Positions 1 through 11,461 of a stretch of 64,000 nucleotides of DNA are shown in pieces. Position numbers and translations under genes: made by a program. Source of the stretch: Raphanus sativus (taxonomy: Eukaryota > Streptophyta > Magnoliopsida > Brassicales > Brassicaceae); the NCBI RefSeq assembly GCF_000801105.2, contig NC_079514.1, forward strand, positions 15,602,293 to 15,666,292, written 5' to 3'. Below the pieces are notes generated by a model. The model worked only from the letters and a program-made list of their open reading frames with translations, was not told where the DNA came from and searched no databases. Numbering within the stretch: position 1 is the stretch's first letter; every line of letters begins with the position of its first letter.

Positions 1-55
1 AATAGCAACATAATTTTGAAAATACACCCGCACGGGCGTGCGGGTCAAGATCTAG
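1..55 (+). mobile_element. Helitron 3' terminus (truncated by window edge)
   Basis: A GC hairpin (arms CCCGCAC at 27-33 and GTGCGGG at 38-44) is followed 11 bases later by CTAG and a flanking T. Plant Helitrons end this way: a short 3' hairpin, a CTRR end and insertion before T. The body of the element lies left of the window, so its coding content is unknown. Confidence 0.7.
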
Positions 56-1812
56 TTGGGACTTAAAATTGTTACATCGTTTTGTTAGATCGTTTTTAAT
101 CTATGCTTTTTTGGGTGGGGGGAAGTCAATATGCAGAGTATGTATTTAATGGTATTTTATAATAAACCTAAGTTTGTTCACAATTTAATGGTAAAATAAC
201 AAAAAAATATCGGCCGGAAAATTTCTGTTAACTTCACAGTAAATCAAATACCTAGTGATATTAGATAATTATAATTTGTTAACGAGTTTTCAATGTAAAG
301 TTGATAAAGAAAAAGGATTGAGAGCGAGATATATATTTATTTATTACAAAGAATGCTAACTACTAAGGGATACTTTCATTAAAAAAAACTTTGTGAAACT
401 TTATTAATGTAGTGTTTGATGTAAAGATTTCTTGCTTACAGAAGACTAATTTCTTATTGGCTCTGGTCGGAATACCACATTTCATATCTGTTTATTGATA
501 TTATTAACAGTTATTAATTAGATCTACAAAGCAACTATTGGATACGATGTTTTTATATCTTTTATAATGTTAAAACATTTTGTTTGCATGGCTCTGTACA
601 TTATTAACGTGTTTCCTTTTCTTTTTATATAAGGAATAAAGAAACTCGCGTACATTTTTTTTTTGAAAAAAAGAAACTCACGTACATTTGACAAGAAAAA
701 AGAAACTCTCATACATAAACCTACGGGATATATATTACTAATATGTGTTTTAAGTGTTCTACCTAAGTTGCACAAAAAGTGTTCTGCCTACATAATTTCT
801 GTTGAAAATACATAATTTTATATTAAACCGCCGGAACAATTGAAAAGAGAAGACGTGGTTATAATTATAATTATTTAAAATGTAAACACGCATTATGAGC
901 TCGATGTTCTTAAAAAAATACTCAAAATGTATTTGAGTTATTTTTGTTAGGTATATGATTAGTAAAGTAAGGTTTCAAACAGATTGAACCGACGCATATC
1001 ATTATTTTCAACAGTTAATTGCATAATTATCTTTGCTAACAATGAGTAATAGCCCACACAACTTTCACTGATGTAGAGTTAAGTTATCAATATTACTTTT
1101 GCAAAATGCAATAATTTATTTTAATTTGATACAAAGGAAGGTCCCATATGCATGAAATGTTTTTTAACCACCAAGTTGCCAACTTGCATGTGTGCAAATT
1201 CTACTTTGACCCCCATCGAGTTCTCCTTTTCACAGATTGTTCTTTTTTTGTTCTATCACATCGAGTTCTAATATTATATTAAGGTCCATATATTAATCGA
1301 TCATTGTCCTCTCAAATATTTCATCGCAGTACTTTGTTATAATTTTAAATACGTCTAACCATACAGAAACATTGAATTTCTGCAATGTCTGCAAGATTCG
1401 ATATTTATTTGCAACTTTTATAATAGTGCGAATCGAACACAGCTTACACAATGCGCGCTTGAACCCAAATAAACCCCTTTACTACATAAAAAGAGTCGGA
1501 CCGGACCTAAACCGCAAAGTAAAACATAGAAATATAATTATTTTAGATGATCCCATTTATCTATTTCGAGATCAGTACGCAATTATATATTTATAGTTGA
1601 ATGTAAATCTTTCTTTATAGTGAGTTATTTAACTGCATTAAAAGTTAATATATAATATATTCGGTCCATTCATTTGTATCACGTAAGAATATAAGTCGTT
1701 TTCATTGTCTTACTTTGACTTATATATCAAAGGAGGCACTGAAAATCAAACCTAAACTATACTACTCACCTTTATTTATAATTTTGTCAACTTTGATTTC
1801 TAACTTTCTAAT
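56..1812. other. AT-rich spacer, no gene seen
   Basis: AT-rich sequence with homopolymer runs and only short open frames. I see no recognisable protein, RNA gene or transposon end in it. Confidence 0.6.
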
Positions 1813-2150
1813 AGGCCTAGGCATTTTACCCGGATCCAAAGACCCGACCCGAAACCGATCCAAAAAACCCGGTTCAGGTAGGAACCGACCCGATCAAATT
1901 ACCCTATTGAGTCTTGAACCTAAGGATCCGCGGATAGAGTACCCGACCCGGATCGTACCCTATACCCGATAGGGTAATTTTAGATCAGAATCAATTACAA
2001 TAAACCAAGCATAAACCAGACCTACATCTATCTAAACCAGTCTAAATCTATCTCTTCCCTTCCCCGAAGAACCCGAACCCGAGACAACCCGACCCGAACC
2101 CAACCCGAACCCGACCCGAACGCGACCCGAAAACCCGAATGCCCAGGCCT
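1813..2150. mobile_element. Degenerate element with inverted AGGCCTxGGCA ends
   Basis: The left edge reads AGGCCTAGGCATTTTACCCG and the right edge, on the other strand, AGGCCTGGGCATTCGGGTTT. The interior is full of degenerate CCCGAACCCG / CCCGACCCG repeats that contrast with the AT-rich surroundings. Related CCCGAA-rich blocks ending in GCCCA occur near 2,400-2,480, 26,050-26,310, 26,650-26,790 and at both ends of 51,622-56,107. The class is unknown to me and no target duplication is evident. Confidence 0.4.
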
Positions 2151-4410
2151 TTTGCAGGTTTGCATGATTTTTTACAGGAACATAGGATAATTTTCTGTGT
2201 ATATAGGGTAATTTAGACCCGTTTACTATATATTCGATCCGAAAATAAAGAAATCCGATCCAAAATCCGTTAAAAACACCTGATTACCCGAAAACCGACC
2301 CGAAAATTTAAGAACCGAAAATACTCGAGTATTAATGGGTCCTATATCCTTCACCCGATCTGACTGAAACCAAAAATTTTAAATTACCCTATCAGATCCT
2401 AAACTCTAAGACCCGAAGAACCTGAACCTGAGACGACCCAACCCGAACCCGATCCGAGGATCCAAATGCCCAGACTTACTTTTTGACACCACTCCACGAT
2501 ATTGTAAGGTTACATTTATACACAACTTCGTAATAGGGTAAGATGGTTTAGTTACATGTGAATACATTCCATGCTTTATTTTACAGAAATTTTATTCTTA
2601 CTCTTTAGATTTCTAAGGATAAATTTCGTATAGGACATAGCCATTTTTTCTTCATTTCAAAATTTTCTATTTCACCAACTTTTTTTTAGTTGTTTTAAAC
2701 TGATTTTAAGCAAAATCTTGTTTTCGTTTAAGCTACGGTTTTCGGTGTCTGTTTAAATTTGGTTAGGTTAACTAAAAATTTTGGATTTACTATGCTCAAA
2801 ATTCATATTTAAGTTTACTAACTTGCAAGTTGGGTTTGGTTCAATTTGTATGTACCAGAAAATAAGAAAAAATCTGGAAAGAAAAAAAAAGTCAAAATTT
2901 GTTATACAATGATTTAGTATTTCTTCATTCATCCCATCAAATAAAAAAGTTTATTTTTTTTTGATTCGCAAGACTCGTTTTAGTTATTTTATAAATTCTT
3001 TGATAATTTTAAACTTCAGTCTTAATATTTTTTTTACTCTTAGTATCAAACTCAATATTTACTTTTTTTTTTCTAAACAAAAGTTGAGTTTCTCCAATCG
3101 ATATATTTTCTATGTCGAGTTTCCCCTATACTCCGAATATTATACTTTTTTAGAAAACAAGAGACTAAAGAATTTTCTAGGCCTGTAGACATATCAATTT
3201 TTTTTATGTAGAATGAATAGATTTGTAACAAAAAAGAATATATATAGAATCATTTTTGAAATTCTGTTTATGTTTTGGATTGAAAGATGAGTTAGCCTCA
3301 CAAAAAAAAAATTCTTTTTGTAATTATCAAAACATTTTTTTTTCATATAAATCCACTTTGTTTAAACTTGGATTGAGTACGAGAGAGAGATAGTCTAAGT
3401 CTAGTTTATTTTCTATTTGTGGGTTACTAATCTAGTCCATGAAATCTGAGGTAAATTGTATTGAGAATGACTTCGTAACCAGTCTTCCATTGATTTATTT
3501 CGGATTTGGAAAAGGTTTTATCTTTCCATTCATAATGAAAGATTCTTTGTTCTTGAAAAAAATTCTTTATTTGATTCTTAACAAAAAAAATGTTATGTAT
3601 ATGTTATATATATTAAAAAAAGACTTCAATTTAGAAAAGTTACTAACTTGAATTTGTGATAATTTGTAAAATATATATGCTAGTGATAAAGAACATAAGT
3701 CATAACTATTTTTTATATGAAACTTTTTATAATCGAAATAAAATAAATGGTATTTTTTTCTCCATGTTCCTCATTCTTGTGAATATATCGATCAAGAAAT
3801 TTTTTGTTGAATCAACAAAAAGCTGTGTATTAATTCTTGAAATATTAATGATACCTAGAAAAATAGTCATAGACAGTTGTTCAACACAAAATTTTATAAA
3901 AAAAAAACAGATTTACGAATTAATTGAGTATTTTTTTTAAATGTTTGCCAAATTTTTTGATGACTCAATTATTTTAGGATCATAACACATGCATTTTTTT
4001 ACAAGTATATAATCAATTCGATCCCCCGATTGGATCATGGGCAAACGTCGAAGAAAAGATCGCTTGGATTTAGTAGCAATCCAACGCTTTAGTCAACTCA
4101 AACATCTCTCTTAATCGAAAAGGGATGCTTATTAGGTTCCATTAGACAAAACGGCTTAAAAAAACTTTTTTCATTTTATTCTTAAATGTTCTTTTTTACG
4201 ATTATTTTGAACAAGGAACGGAGACGAATATAATCAACATGTTATTTTTCTTTTATTAAAAATAGAGATAAATTGTATATTAATATATGAATTTAATTAT
4301 TAATATATACAATTCTTAAGGGTATATTCATGATAACTCTTTTCGTATAGGTCAGAAAACATCTTGCTTAGAGGACTTACTCACCTACGTGTGATGAAGA
4401 AAATCTTGAC
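2151..4410. other. AT-rich spacer, no gene supported
   Basis: Contains a decayed CCCGAA-type block (2,390-2,480) and then long T- and A-rich stretches. Short open frames around 2,961-3,188, 3,439-3,651 and 3,656-3,940 are rich in F, I, L and Y and look somewhat like organelle-derived DNA. I could not match them to any organelle gene. Confidence 0.5.
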
Positions 4411-4890
4411 TAAGGTGGAGATTTCAAGGATATAGTCAAGATGTATACACCAATACTATGGGATACAAGAGACGCTACAAGATTCAGAGTGTTTGAGTCT
4501 ATGTTTGGTTCAATTAAAGGCTCGGGTTATTTCCGGTTTCAATTGTAGTTGTTCTTGATGAAGACACATATGCTATATCGCGTGTAGTTATAAAGTCTCA
4601 GTCTCTTGTTGATTGTGAGATGAGTTGATAGAGTTGTAACAGAAAGAAAGAGAGAGCGATTCTGTATCCGTTCGGTGGCTCAAGTTTTCGAGTCACCGAA
4701 GTTTAGTGTATTGCCGCAACAGTCGACCCCAACGAGGCAACGAGTATAGCAGCTTCTCTGTCTTAGAAGAGTGTGGTGAACACCGGGTAAACATTCCCTC
4801 TGTCTTTACTTTCTTGCTTACACATGAGTGATCGATTAGAGAGAGAGAGATTGAAAGAGATGTAGGATCGTAGTTTAACAAGTCAATATA
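4411..4890 (+). mobile_element. Possible LTR remnant (copia-like)
   Basis: AAGGTGGAGATT at about 4,414 resembles the polypurine tract that precedes many plant copia 3' LTRs. It is followed by about 450 bp of more complex, less AT-rich sequence and no coding frame. I see no TG...CA boundaries, second LTR or target duplication, so this is only a suggestion. Confidence 0.25.
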
Positions 4891-5876
4891 TGTGTAATTC
4901 CCGAAGTCAATATGGGTACCACTCTTTTCATGAAGCCATGCTACACGTTTTCTTAATTGTTAATTTATGTACATTTGAGTAACTTTCTTAACAATATGAT
5001 GAGACTTTCGTAATCTAAAAGATGATGCCCCTTCCTTACTGTTGTCATTTCAGCTAGAGTTTGATCCGTCTATCCGTAATTCCGTATGGGTATTAATTTA
5101 AAAAATAAAATAAAATACTAATTATATTAATTAAATGAAATCTAAATAATATGCAAGATTGAGCGATAAATGTGACCTCTAAATTTGGAAAGTGAATTAA
5201 ACTATATGGTAGAACAAATCAAATTAAATAAATAGCTCTGGTTATATTTTGGACATAAATTATTGAATTTATCCGAATTTGAGTTATTAATTAGATAAAG
5301 CATGAAAAAGAAGTTAGAAATTCTAAGTAATTAGTTAAAAGAAGACAAAAAGTTTTTTTGTAATTTTATTTTAATAAAATAGAGTAAGGAAAATCGAAAC
5401 AAAATTCTAACCACACTATAAATACATTATTTGCAACTAATTTTAAATTATTGATTTTAGATCATTAACAGATAACACAAAATTTAGTGTATACAAAAGA
5501 AAATGAGAACAGTATTCCAAATACAAAATTATTTGCCTTGAATTTTTGATTTAGATTTGATGTATTACTTGTAATCAGTTTAAAACAAAAAGGAAAATGG
5601 TGGAGTTGAAAACTTGATTGTAGCCATTTGACTTGCCGAATATAAACGTTAATTTCCCTATAATCTACGGTAAGTCAGTAAGTGTAATGTTTTAATTACA
5701 TGCCAGCCCAATAAAAACAAATGGGCCGAGACAGAAAAGCCTCAAATAACAATTAACAGATCTTATCAGAATCTTGCGCCTTCTTTCTCTCTCTCTCCCT
5801 CGAGATCTTATATTAAAAGTTTGTTATCAGAATCTCTCTTCCCTTCTCCAAGAACTCACGACTCAGATCGCAGAGA
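4891..5876. other. Spacer upstream of the 1589-family gene
   Basis: AT-rich DNA without a gene. A CT-rich stretch (about 5,780-5,850) directly before the ATG at 5,877 looks like a plant 5' leader. Confidence 0.5.
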
Positions 5877-6308
5877 ATGGAAACTCTTCCTCTTCCCGGA
5901 GGTTGTAAGAGCAAGGAGGACATACGTAAGATTTCATCAAATCCAATCCAAGAACCAAACGTAGGAATCAGGAAACCTTTTCACTAGTCTCTCTCTCTCT
6001 CTCTCTGTTTCAGATTCATCGCAGGATCGAAGAATGCATGAAAGACGATAAGAGAAAGGAAGAAACTATGCAACATCTAAGGGATCATTTTCAAATCCCA
6101 CACGATTTGACCAGCATAGGTACGTACGTAGTAGACAGACTCCTTTTGCTTTTGCACCGACTCATCAATGTATCTAATTAAATGCAATACCTCGAAATCT
6201 TTTATTTTGGCAGTTTGGGATCTTCTTGAAGCAACGTATCCAGAGCATTTCAGATCCCACTATGAATCGTGCGAAGCTTATCGGACACGATCCGTGAAGG
6301 TTCAATGA
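5877..6308 (+). pseudogene. Plant protein 1589 (TIGR01589-like) unit 1, frame disturbed
   Basis: First of two adjacent units related to 'plant protein 1589 of unknown function'. The family signature is a basic-acidic helix followed by P..T..VW..LE....FF..Y. Here the exon at 6,014-6,119 gives IHRRIEECM...RKEETMQHLRDHF and the exon at 6,214-6,308 gives VWDLLEATYPEHFRSHY before a TGA at 6,306. The natural donor after the first exon (GTAAGA at 5,926) would put the second exon out of frame, with an early stop. Using a weaker GT at 5,961 keeps the frame but leaves a 53-bp intron. Compared with unit 2, the first exon appears two bases short before its donor. The function of the family is unknown. 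The family call is from remembered motifs. Confidence 0.5.
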
Positions 6309-7253
6309 TACACAGCTACCAACTTATACCGAGGTGGTTTAGAGATAAAAGAGAGATGAATCAACAACGCCGCCCTACTAATATCCAGGGAGATGGCTTT
6401 AAGAGCGTAGATGAGTTCTCATATTACGTAAGATTCCCATCAATTCATTTCATCAATCAATCAGAAGTTACATTATTATTATTAATCTCTTACTCTTTTT
6501 TGTTCTCTGCTCTGTTTCAGGTTCACGGCAGGATCATGGGGTGTATGAGAAAATACAAGAGCAAGGAAGAAACTGTAAAACATCTGTTGGATCAATATGG
6601 GGTCGCACCTGAATCTACCAAAACCGGTGAGTAGATTTCTTTTCATAGAACCCATTAATGGGTCTTGAGGCAAAACGTTTCAAGAATTCGAAATAATATG
6701 TTTTTCTTTTTTTTTTTCTTGTAGTGTGGGATCGTCTTGAACAGGGGTATTAAGATTGCTTCTGATCTTACTATGAAGCTTGCGAGAAGGAACGGAAGTT
6801 ACGTGAACAAGAAGCACCAAGTAAGCAAATTAAAAACCTCGAGCCTTAGTTTTCTTGTCGCGCACGCAAGAACTTATCTGATAAAAAGCTTCTTTTTCTG
6901 TTCGTTTCGTCTTGGTGGGACTGGTGAAGAAGTAACGGCTAATGCTCTGATCACAGCAGAAACTAGTTCTTGTAAGTCTTCTAATCGAGTGTGTTATAAA
7001 CAGGATAAAACAGTAACTGATTTTGAGATTTTTTTTTTTTTTCATGACTGTGATCGTTGTGCAGCTTCAGTGGCTAGTAAGACACTCATACTTATTAGGG
7101 GCTTAAAGGATATGGAGGTGAAAAAGACAGAGGAACAACGTATATGTCCTCCTGGTAACTAAACTTATCCTTTTTCCTCGAGTTTCTCTCACTGTGTGGG
7201 TCCTAAAAGTTTGTTGACATGGTCTTTTGCTTCTGTCAGCAATGGAGACTGGT

Positions 7254-8034
7254 TAATTGGATTGGCATTGTCCTTGGGCAACAATGTTTGCATTGGCAGC
7301 TTGGTGGGGGTGGAAATGGAGATGTGGGAACGTGTTTGGGGAGAACAGGCTATGGAAAGATCGAGTAGGATTCCTGCGAAACTTGGCTAAGGAAGTGATG
7401 CTAGCGCAAGTAGTGGAGAAAGGAAGTGTGGAGCTTAGTGAGAAAACTGAAGTAATGATAGGATGGACGACTCCTCGAGTTGGGTGGATGAAGCTGAATA
7501 CAGATGGAGCTTCTCATGGCAATCCGGGACCGGCATCTGCTGGAGGTGCTATACGAAATGGGGAGGGTGAGTGGTGTGGTGGGTTTTTGCTGAATATAGG
7601 GAGGTGCTCGGCTCCTTTGGCGGAGCTGTGGGGAGTTTATCATGGCCTGTTGATCGCATGGGAGAAAGGTATTACTAGACTGGAAGTAGAAGTGGATTCT
7701 AAAATGGTGGTGGAGTTTCTCACAATAGGGATCGGAGATGCTCACCCGCTGTCTTTCCTGGTACGACTGTGCCATGGCTTTTTGGCAAGGGACTGGTTGG
7801 TCCGGATAGTTCATGTGTACAGGGAAGCAAACCGCCTAGCTGATGGTTTGGCTAACCTGGCTTTTTCTTTTCCATTTGGTTTTCATAGATTGAATGTTGC
7901 ACCGTTGGAGGTGGTTAGTTTATTGAGTGAAGACGTCGATGGACCGCTACGGCCACGACAGATTCGAATGTAGTTGAAGTTTGTGTTTGAATAAAGATTG
8001 GGAGGTTTTTCTCCCAATTTCCTACCAAAAAAAA
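7254..8034 (+). mobile_element. 5'-truncated LINE (L1-type) with poly(A) end
   Basis: A 781-bp insertion flanked by a perfect 16-bp duplication, ending in ACCAAAAAAAAA. It carries only the 3' end of a plant LINE: the tail of the reverse transcriptase region and an RNase H domain. It is truncated at the 5' side, as is usual for LINEs. Perfect flanking repeats and an open frame suggest a fairly recent insertion. Confidence 0.92.
7257..7973 (+). CDS. LINE-derived RNase H domain (3' end of ORF2)
   Basis: An open frame of about 238 codons inside the LINE fragment. It encodes a plant non-LTR retrotransposon RNase H: LNTDGASHGNPGPASAGGAI supplies the first catalytic Asp and the glycine-rich strand, AELWGVYHGL the Glu helix, VEVDSKMVV the next Asp, and HVYREANRLADGLANLA the C-terminal His/Asp segment. 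All expected catalytic residues are visible. The upstream part (WKWRCGNVFGEN) matches the linker between reverse transcriptase and RNase H. It has no start of its own and is part of a truncated element. Expression as a separate protein is unlikely. Confidence 0.85.
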   Translation: MDWHCPWATMFALAAWWGWKWRCGNVFGENRLWKDRVGFLRNLAKEVMLAQVVEKGSVELSEKTEVMIGWTTPRVGWMKLNTDGASHGNPGPASAGGAIRNGEGEWCGGFLLNIGRCSAPLAELWGVYHGLLIAWEKGITRLEVEVDSKMVVEFLTIGIGDAHPLSFLVRLCHGFLARDWLVRIVHVYREANRLADGLANLAFSFPFGFHRLNVAPLEVVSLLSEDVDGPLRPRQIRM

Positions 8035-8598
8035 AGCAATGGAGACTGGTCCATCATCAAAGGTGCTTCGCTTGGGACCATATTCTCAAGCTAATGGGCA
8101 GAAGGCCATGAATTTGGAGCACCTTCTTCTACTGCTGAGTTCCTCAAGAGCGGTGCATAAGGAGCAAGTGAGAGGTGACAACGAAGAAGCATAGAACCTG
8201 CATGATCAGAATCAATAACTGCTAGAGAACATATTTAGATGATCAAGAAAAAGATGAGAGATTCTCACTTTTAGGATAGTTTTGTGGTTACCAGAAAATT
8301 TTGCAGAGACATATGCTTCTATGATATGCTTTCTTAATCTCTCATGTACTCACTCACTACTAGCTAAATCAATTTATTTCATTGTATCATTTTAAAGAAC
8401 ATATTAATTCTATCAAAATGTGGAGAAGAGATAAACATGTTACAAGTTAGGAACATACACTCATTCTATCAAACTTCTATCCATTTATTAGTGTGACAAA
8501 ATACAACAAAAAGCTGAAGCACAAGTGTTTGTAATGCTTATTCCTCTTGACAAGAAAACCAAAAAGAGAAGTGTACGTAGAAACCCCAAAAACATGAT

Positions 8599-9108
8599 CT
8601 AATGAGAAGGAACCATAAGTCCTAGAGACTTGTTGAGCCAAGCCTTCCATTTCCCAGAGGTCTTCCTGATTGTAGTTGTTGATGTGTCCACAGAACCTCC
8701 AAGATTTTGTGCTTCTAACTTCTTAGACAGAACAAAGTTCCTGGATCCGGTTGAACCAATCTTTCCCCATGGATTGAATGCTGAAATGATCCAAAAAAAT
8801 TAAATATAATAATCAAAACCATTAATGAGCAAAACACATATGGTAGTAAAAAGTCATAACTCACCTTCAACTGCATAGTAAGGAGAGTATAGGAGGAAAA
8901 AGCTAGAATCAGAACCGAGTAGTGGAAGCCTGCCTTCACGAGCATAGCATTTGAGAGCATAATCAATAACATTTGAAACAGTTTCATCTTCTTTGACAAC
9001 AAAACGAATGGGTCCAGCACTTCCTAAGAAACTGATGCTAACTAGGAACCTGTTAATCTTGGACTTGTGTGTTTTCTTCTGCTTGTTGTTGTTGTTGTAC
9101 AGCAACAT
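8599..9108 (-). CDS. DUF7054-like small plant protein
   Basis: Two exons on the minus strand: 9,108-8,865 and 8,780-8,599, with the intron at 8,781-8,864 (donor GTGAGT, acceptor CATTTCAG). They give 141 residues from ATG 9,106-9,108. The core reads NRFLVSISFLGSAGPIRFVV, then DETVSNVIDYALKCYAREGR, then LLGSDSSFFLLYSP. This is the ubiquitin-fold-like pattern of plant DUF7054 proteins. Exon 2 adds GSTGSRNFVL and a C-terminal KWKAWLNKSLG. The biochemical role of the family is not known. An Asn-rich stretch follows the start. The in-frame region upstream of 9,108 is open to about 9,327 but contains no earlier ATG in frame. A different upstream frame holds a protein-like stretch (see findings), so the true N-terminus may be longer in other alleles. 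Confidence 0.75.
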
Positions 9109-9660
9109 CTTTAAACAATAAACGCCAAAAAAAGAAAATAAGACTTTTGATGGGAGTTTGGGTTGCTTCAAGGGTCGACACCGATGCAACGGAAGTACCA
9201 GGATTCCTTGCAAGTGCCAAAAGTGAAGGAGGAGGAGGAGGAGAGAGGGAGGAGAAAGCTCGCCCTTGCGGTGGTGCAATGGGAGAGCATAAATTCTCTG
9301 GTTGTCGGAGTTGTTTCTACCATTCAAGACGCTGCTTCAGATAGAGAGAGAGAGGGACCGATGAAATGAGATGGTGAAGGATGTATGTGAATAAGAAAAG
9401 ACAGAGTCTCTGATGGTGAAGATAGGTTTCAGAATCTAAAAGGAAGAAAGAGAGAGTTTTGAGATGGAGGCCGAGATGTCTGAGGGGGGTGGTGGAGAGG
9501 GTTAAAATAGGGTTTGATAGAGAGAAAGGGAGGATGAGCGATTCTTCATCCGCAAGCAAAGCAAACCCTTTAAAGCACCGAAACTATCTCCCTACTCGTC
9601 CGTCAATTCGGTATTTTTGTTTTGGCACGACAGAAAAATAAGTTCGTTAATGATATCCTC
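9109..9660 (-). promoter_or_regulatory. Leader and upstream region of the DUF7054-like gene
   Basis: On the minus strand this is CT-rich with (CTC)n at about 9,222-9,245 and a TCTCTCTCTATC tract near 9,350, typical of a plant 5' leader. No clear TATA box could be picked. Confidence 0.4.
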
Positions 9661-9754
9661 AAGCTCATTATTAGAGCACCATTATTAATGGTTCTCACAA
9701 TTAGTATCTCACGGATCTGAACATAAAATAAACTATAAATATCTCAAATGTTTA

Positions 9755-9971
9755 GATATTCCGTCAAAGATATCTCAAATGAGATACTTTATACATTTTT
9801 GACGGAATATCTCAAAATTTTTTTAAACAATTTATATTATAAAAGTTTGAATATTTAAAAATTAATCTATTCTAAAATAAAATCAGGAGAAAAATCCAAT
9901 GTGTGTTCTTTTTAGTCACAACCTACACTTTATAAATATTCAAACTTTTATAATATAAGTTGTTTAAAAAA
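9755..9971. repeat. Two adjacent fold-back repeats
   Basis: The first fold-back has 14-bp arms: GATATTCCGTCAAA at 9,755-9,768 and its complement at 9,798-9,811. The second has 37-bp arms at 9,819-9,855 and 9,935-9,971 with one mismatch. Both look like remnants of MITE-type hairpin elements. No target duplication is clear. Confidence 0.65.
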
Positions 9972-10193
9972 ACTCTTCAAAATATAAATTTTCTTCACAT
10001 TTTATGCATTTTTTACATTTACTAAATATTATAAGCCACTTGTAATCATGTAATATTTAATGATTTGTTTGACTATATTTAATATACCTAATTTTCTGAA
10101 TATATAATTTTAGATTAAACTTTTTTATATTATAAAATAGTTTCACTAACAAAAACGAGAATAAGTTTTTATTATTTCTCTTTTAACAACAAA

Positions 10194-10936
10194 CTAGGTC
10201 TTGACCCGCATAACCGTGCGGGTTTTACTTTTTATATACTATAATATTTTAGTTCATATAACAAAATATCACTAAGTCAATGTAAATTATATGTATTATA
10301 TAACTCTAAAATGCCTATATTTTGTGGCTTATAATGTTACTACAATAAATTTTTAAATCTTGTAAAAAATTGAGAATATTAAGTAACAATACCATTTTAC
10401 ATAATTTGGTTTCATCTCTAAATTTGAAATGTATATGGAAGTCAAATTAAATTGGATATACATAACAAACATACATTTAATATTTTGAGATACGGTTAAA
10501 CCAACATTTAAAAAAAATTACAAAAATATTTTTAAAGAGAAATTATAATATATTGTACTTGCATTATAATTTTGCAGTAAATATCTTATTTGAAAATTGA
10601 TTAAAATACAGTAAGTTGGATAAGATTGTTTTATTTGAAACGGAAATGAATATTCTTTTTAACAAAATATTTTAGAGATCTTTATAAAATGTATTTTTGA
10701 AAATTAATCAATTTAAATTGTTATTATCATTAAAATATAATTAATATATACATGCTTTTAGTTTTCGTTCATAAATCAAAAACAAATTTATTTTGAAACT
10801 GTAATTATATTCTATGATAAAAATTATTTTTGGAAGTAAGTTTTAAAATGATTTTGAAAAGATTATTTTTAGAGGATGGTCCATTTAAAAATATCACACA
10901 TGAAAGAAGTCATGACTTCTGTTTTAATAATATAGA
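10194..10936 (-). mobile_element. Non-autonomous Helitron, complete
   Basis: Read on the minus strand it starts TCTATATTATTAAAACAGAAG at 10,936 and ends with a hairpin (CCCGCA / TGCGGG) followed by TCAAGACCTAG at 10,194. The flanks are A on the 5' side (10,937 is T on plus) and T on the 3' side (10,193 is A on plus), the standard A|TC...CTAG|T insertion. The 743-bp interior is AT-rich and codes for nothing, so it depends on an autonomous helicase elsewhere. Confidence 0.85.
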
Positions 10937-11461
10937 TATTCATTATAAACAAAGTTAGTTTGCTCTTTGTTTGTTTTAGGTAAGTTATTGACAAACCGGT
11001 AAATAAAATAAATGTAAATGTTTTGGTGTTATATTTTCGAAATATAGTTTAACAGTTTTCAAAAGTTTGATAAAAGATATCTTTAAAATTTAAACCAAAA
11101 TTTTTAAATTAAATACAGTTAGAAAAGATCTTTGGCCATAGTGTCATAGATCCAGAGTTTGAGTGATTATTAGGATGAAGTTAATTTTACATGATATAGT
11201 TTTAGGTTTGGGCGGATTACTAGGGTCGATTCTGTCTGTCTGGTATTCAATTTAAAAGAAATACACAGGGGTTTAGTCTGTACAACAATTAAATATTGTT
11301 CTTTTTCAAAAAAAAACAATTAAATATTATTAGTCTCTATACAAATGGATTAGAGCATCAGCATCGGGACAATCTCTCAACATGAGTTTTTTTTTGTATT
11401 TAACACTAATATAATTGATTCTATAACTAAATTTTAAACAAAAAATAAAACAGATGATTCT
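10937..11461. other. AT-rich spacer
   Basis: No gene or clear element. A degenerate AGAGCATCAGCATCGG motif near 11,352 resembles Tourist-type element ends. Confidence 0.5.

Larger units (their letters stand above)
7238..8050 (+). repeat. 16-bp target-site duplication of a LINE insertion
   Basis: AGCAATGGAGACTGGT occurs at 7,238-7,253 and again, identically, at 8,035-8,050. The two copies flank an insertion that ends in an A run, which is the signature of target-primed reverse transcription. Confidence 0.92.
6356..8194 (+). pseudogene. Plant protein 1589-like unit 2, with nonsense codons and a LINE in its last exon
   Basis: The exon at 6,356-6,427 starts MNQQRRPTN and joins in phase to 6,521-6,626 (VHGRIMGCMRKYKSKEETV). 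After an intron (6,627-6,724) the frame continues VWDRLEQGY from 6,725. It then meets TAA at 6,751 and TGA at 6,763, inside what would be the conserved DCF.SYYEACE segment, so the domain is cut short. Later exons still splice in phase: one ending at 6,971, then 7,065-7,154 (ending RICPP), then a last exon beginning at 7,240 that encodes AMETG. A LINE fragment (7,254-8,034) splits this exon. The rest of its frame resumes at 8,051 and ends at TAG 8,192-8,194. Both exon 2 copies (this unit and unit 1) are exactly 106 nt, which supports an old tandem duplication. Best read as a decaying gene. Confidence 0.55.

Noticed and set aside
2940..4160. Possible organelle DNA insertion (F/I/L/Y-rich frames, GATCCCCCGATTGGATCATG-like stretch)
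   Set aside because: The style resembles plastid DNA, but I could not match any segment to a known plastid or mitochondrial gene. A search against organelle genomes would decide.
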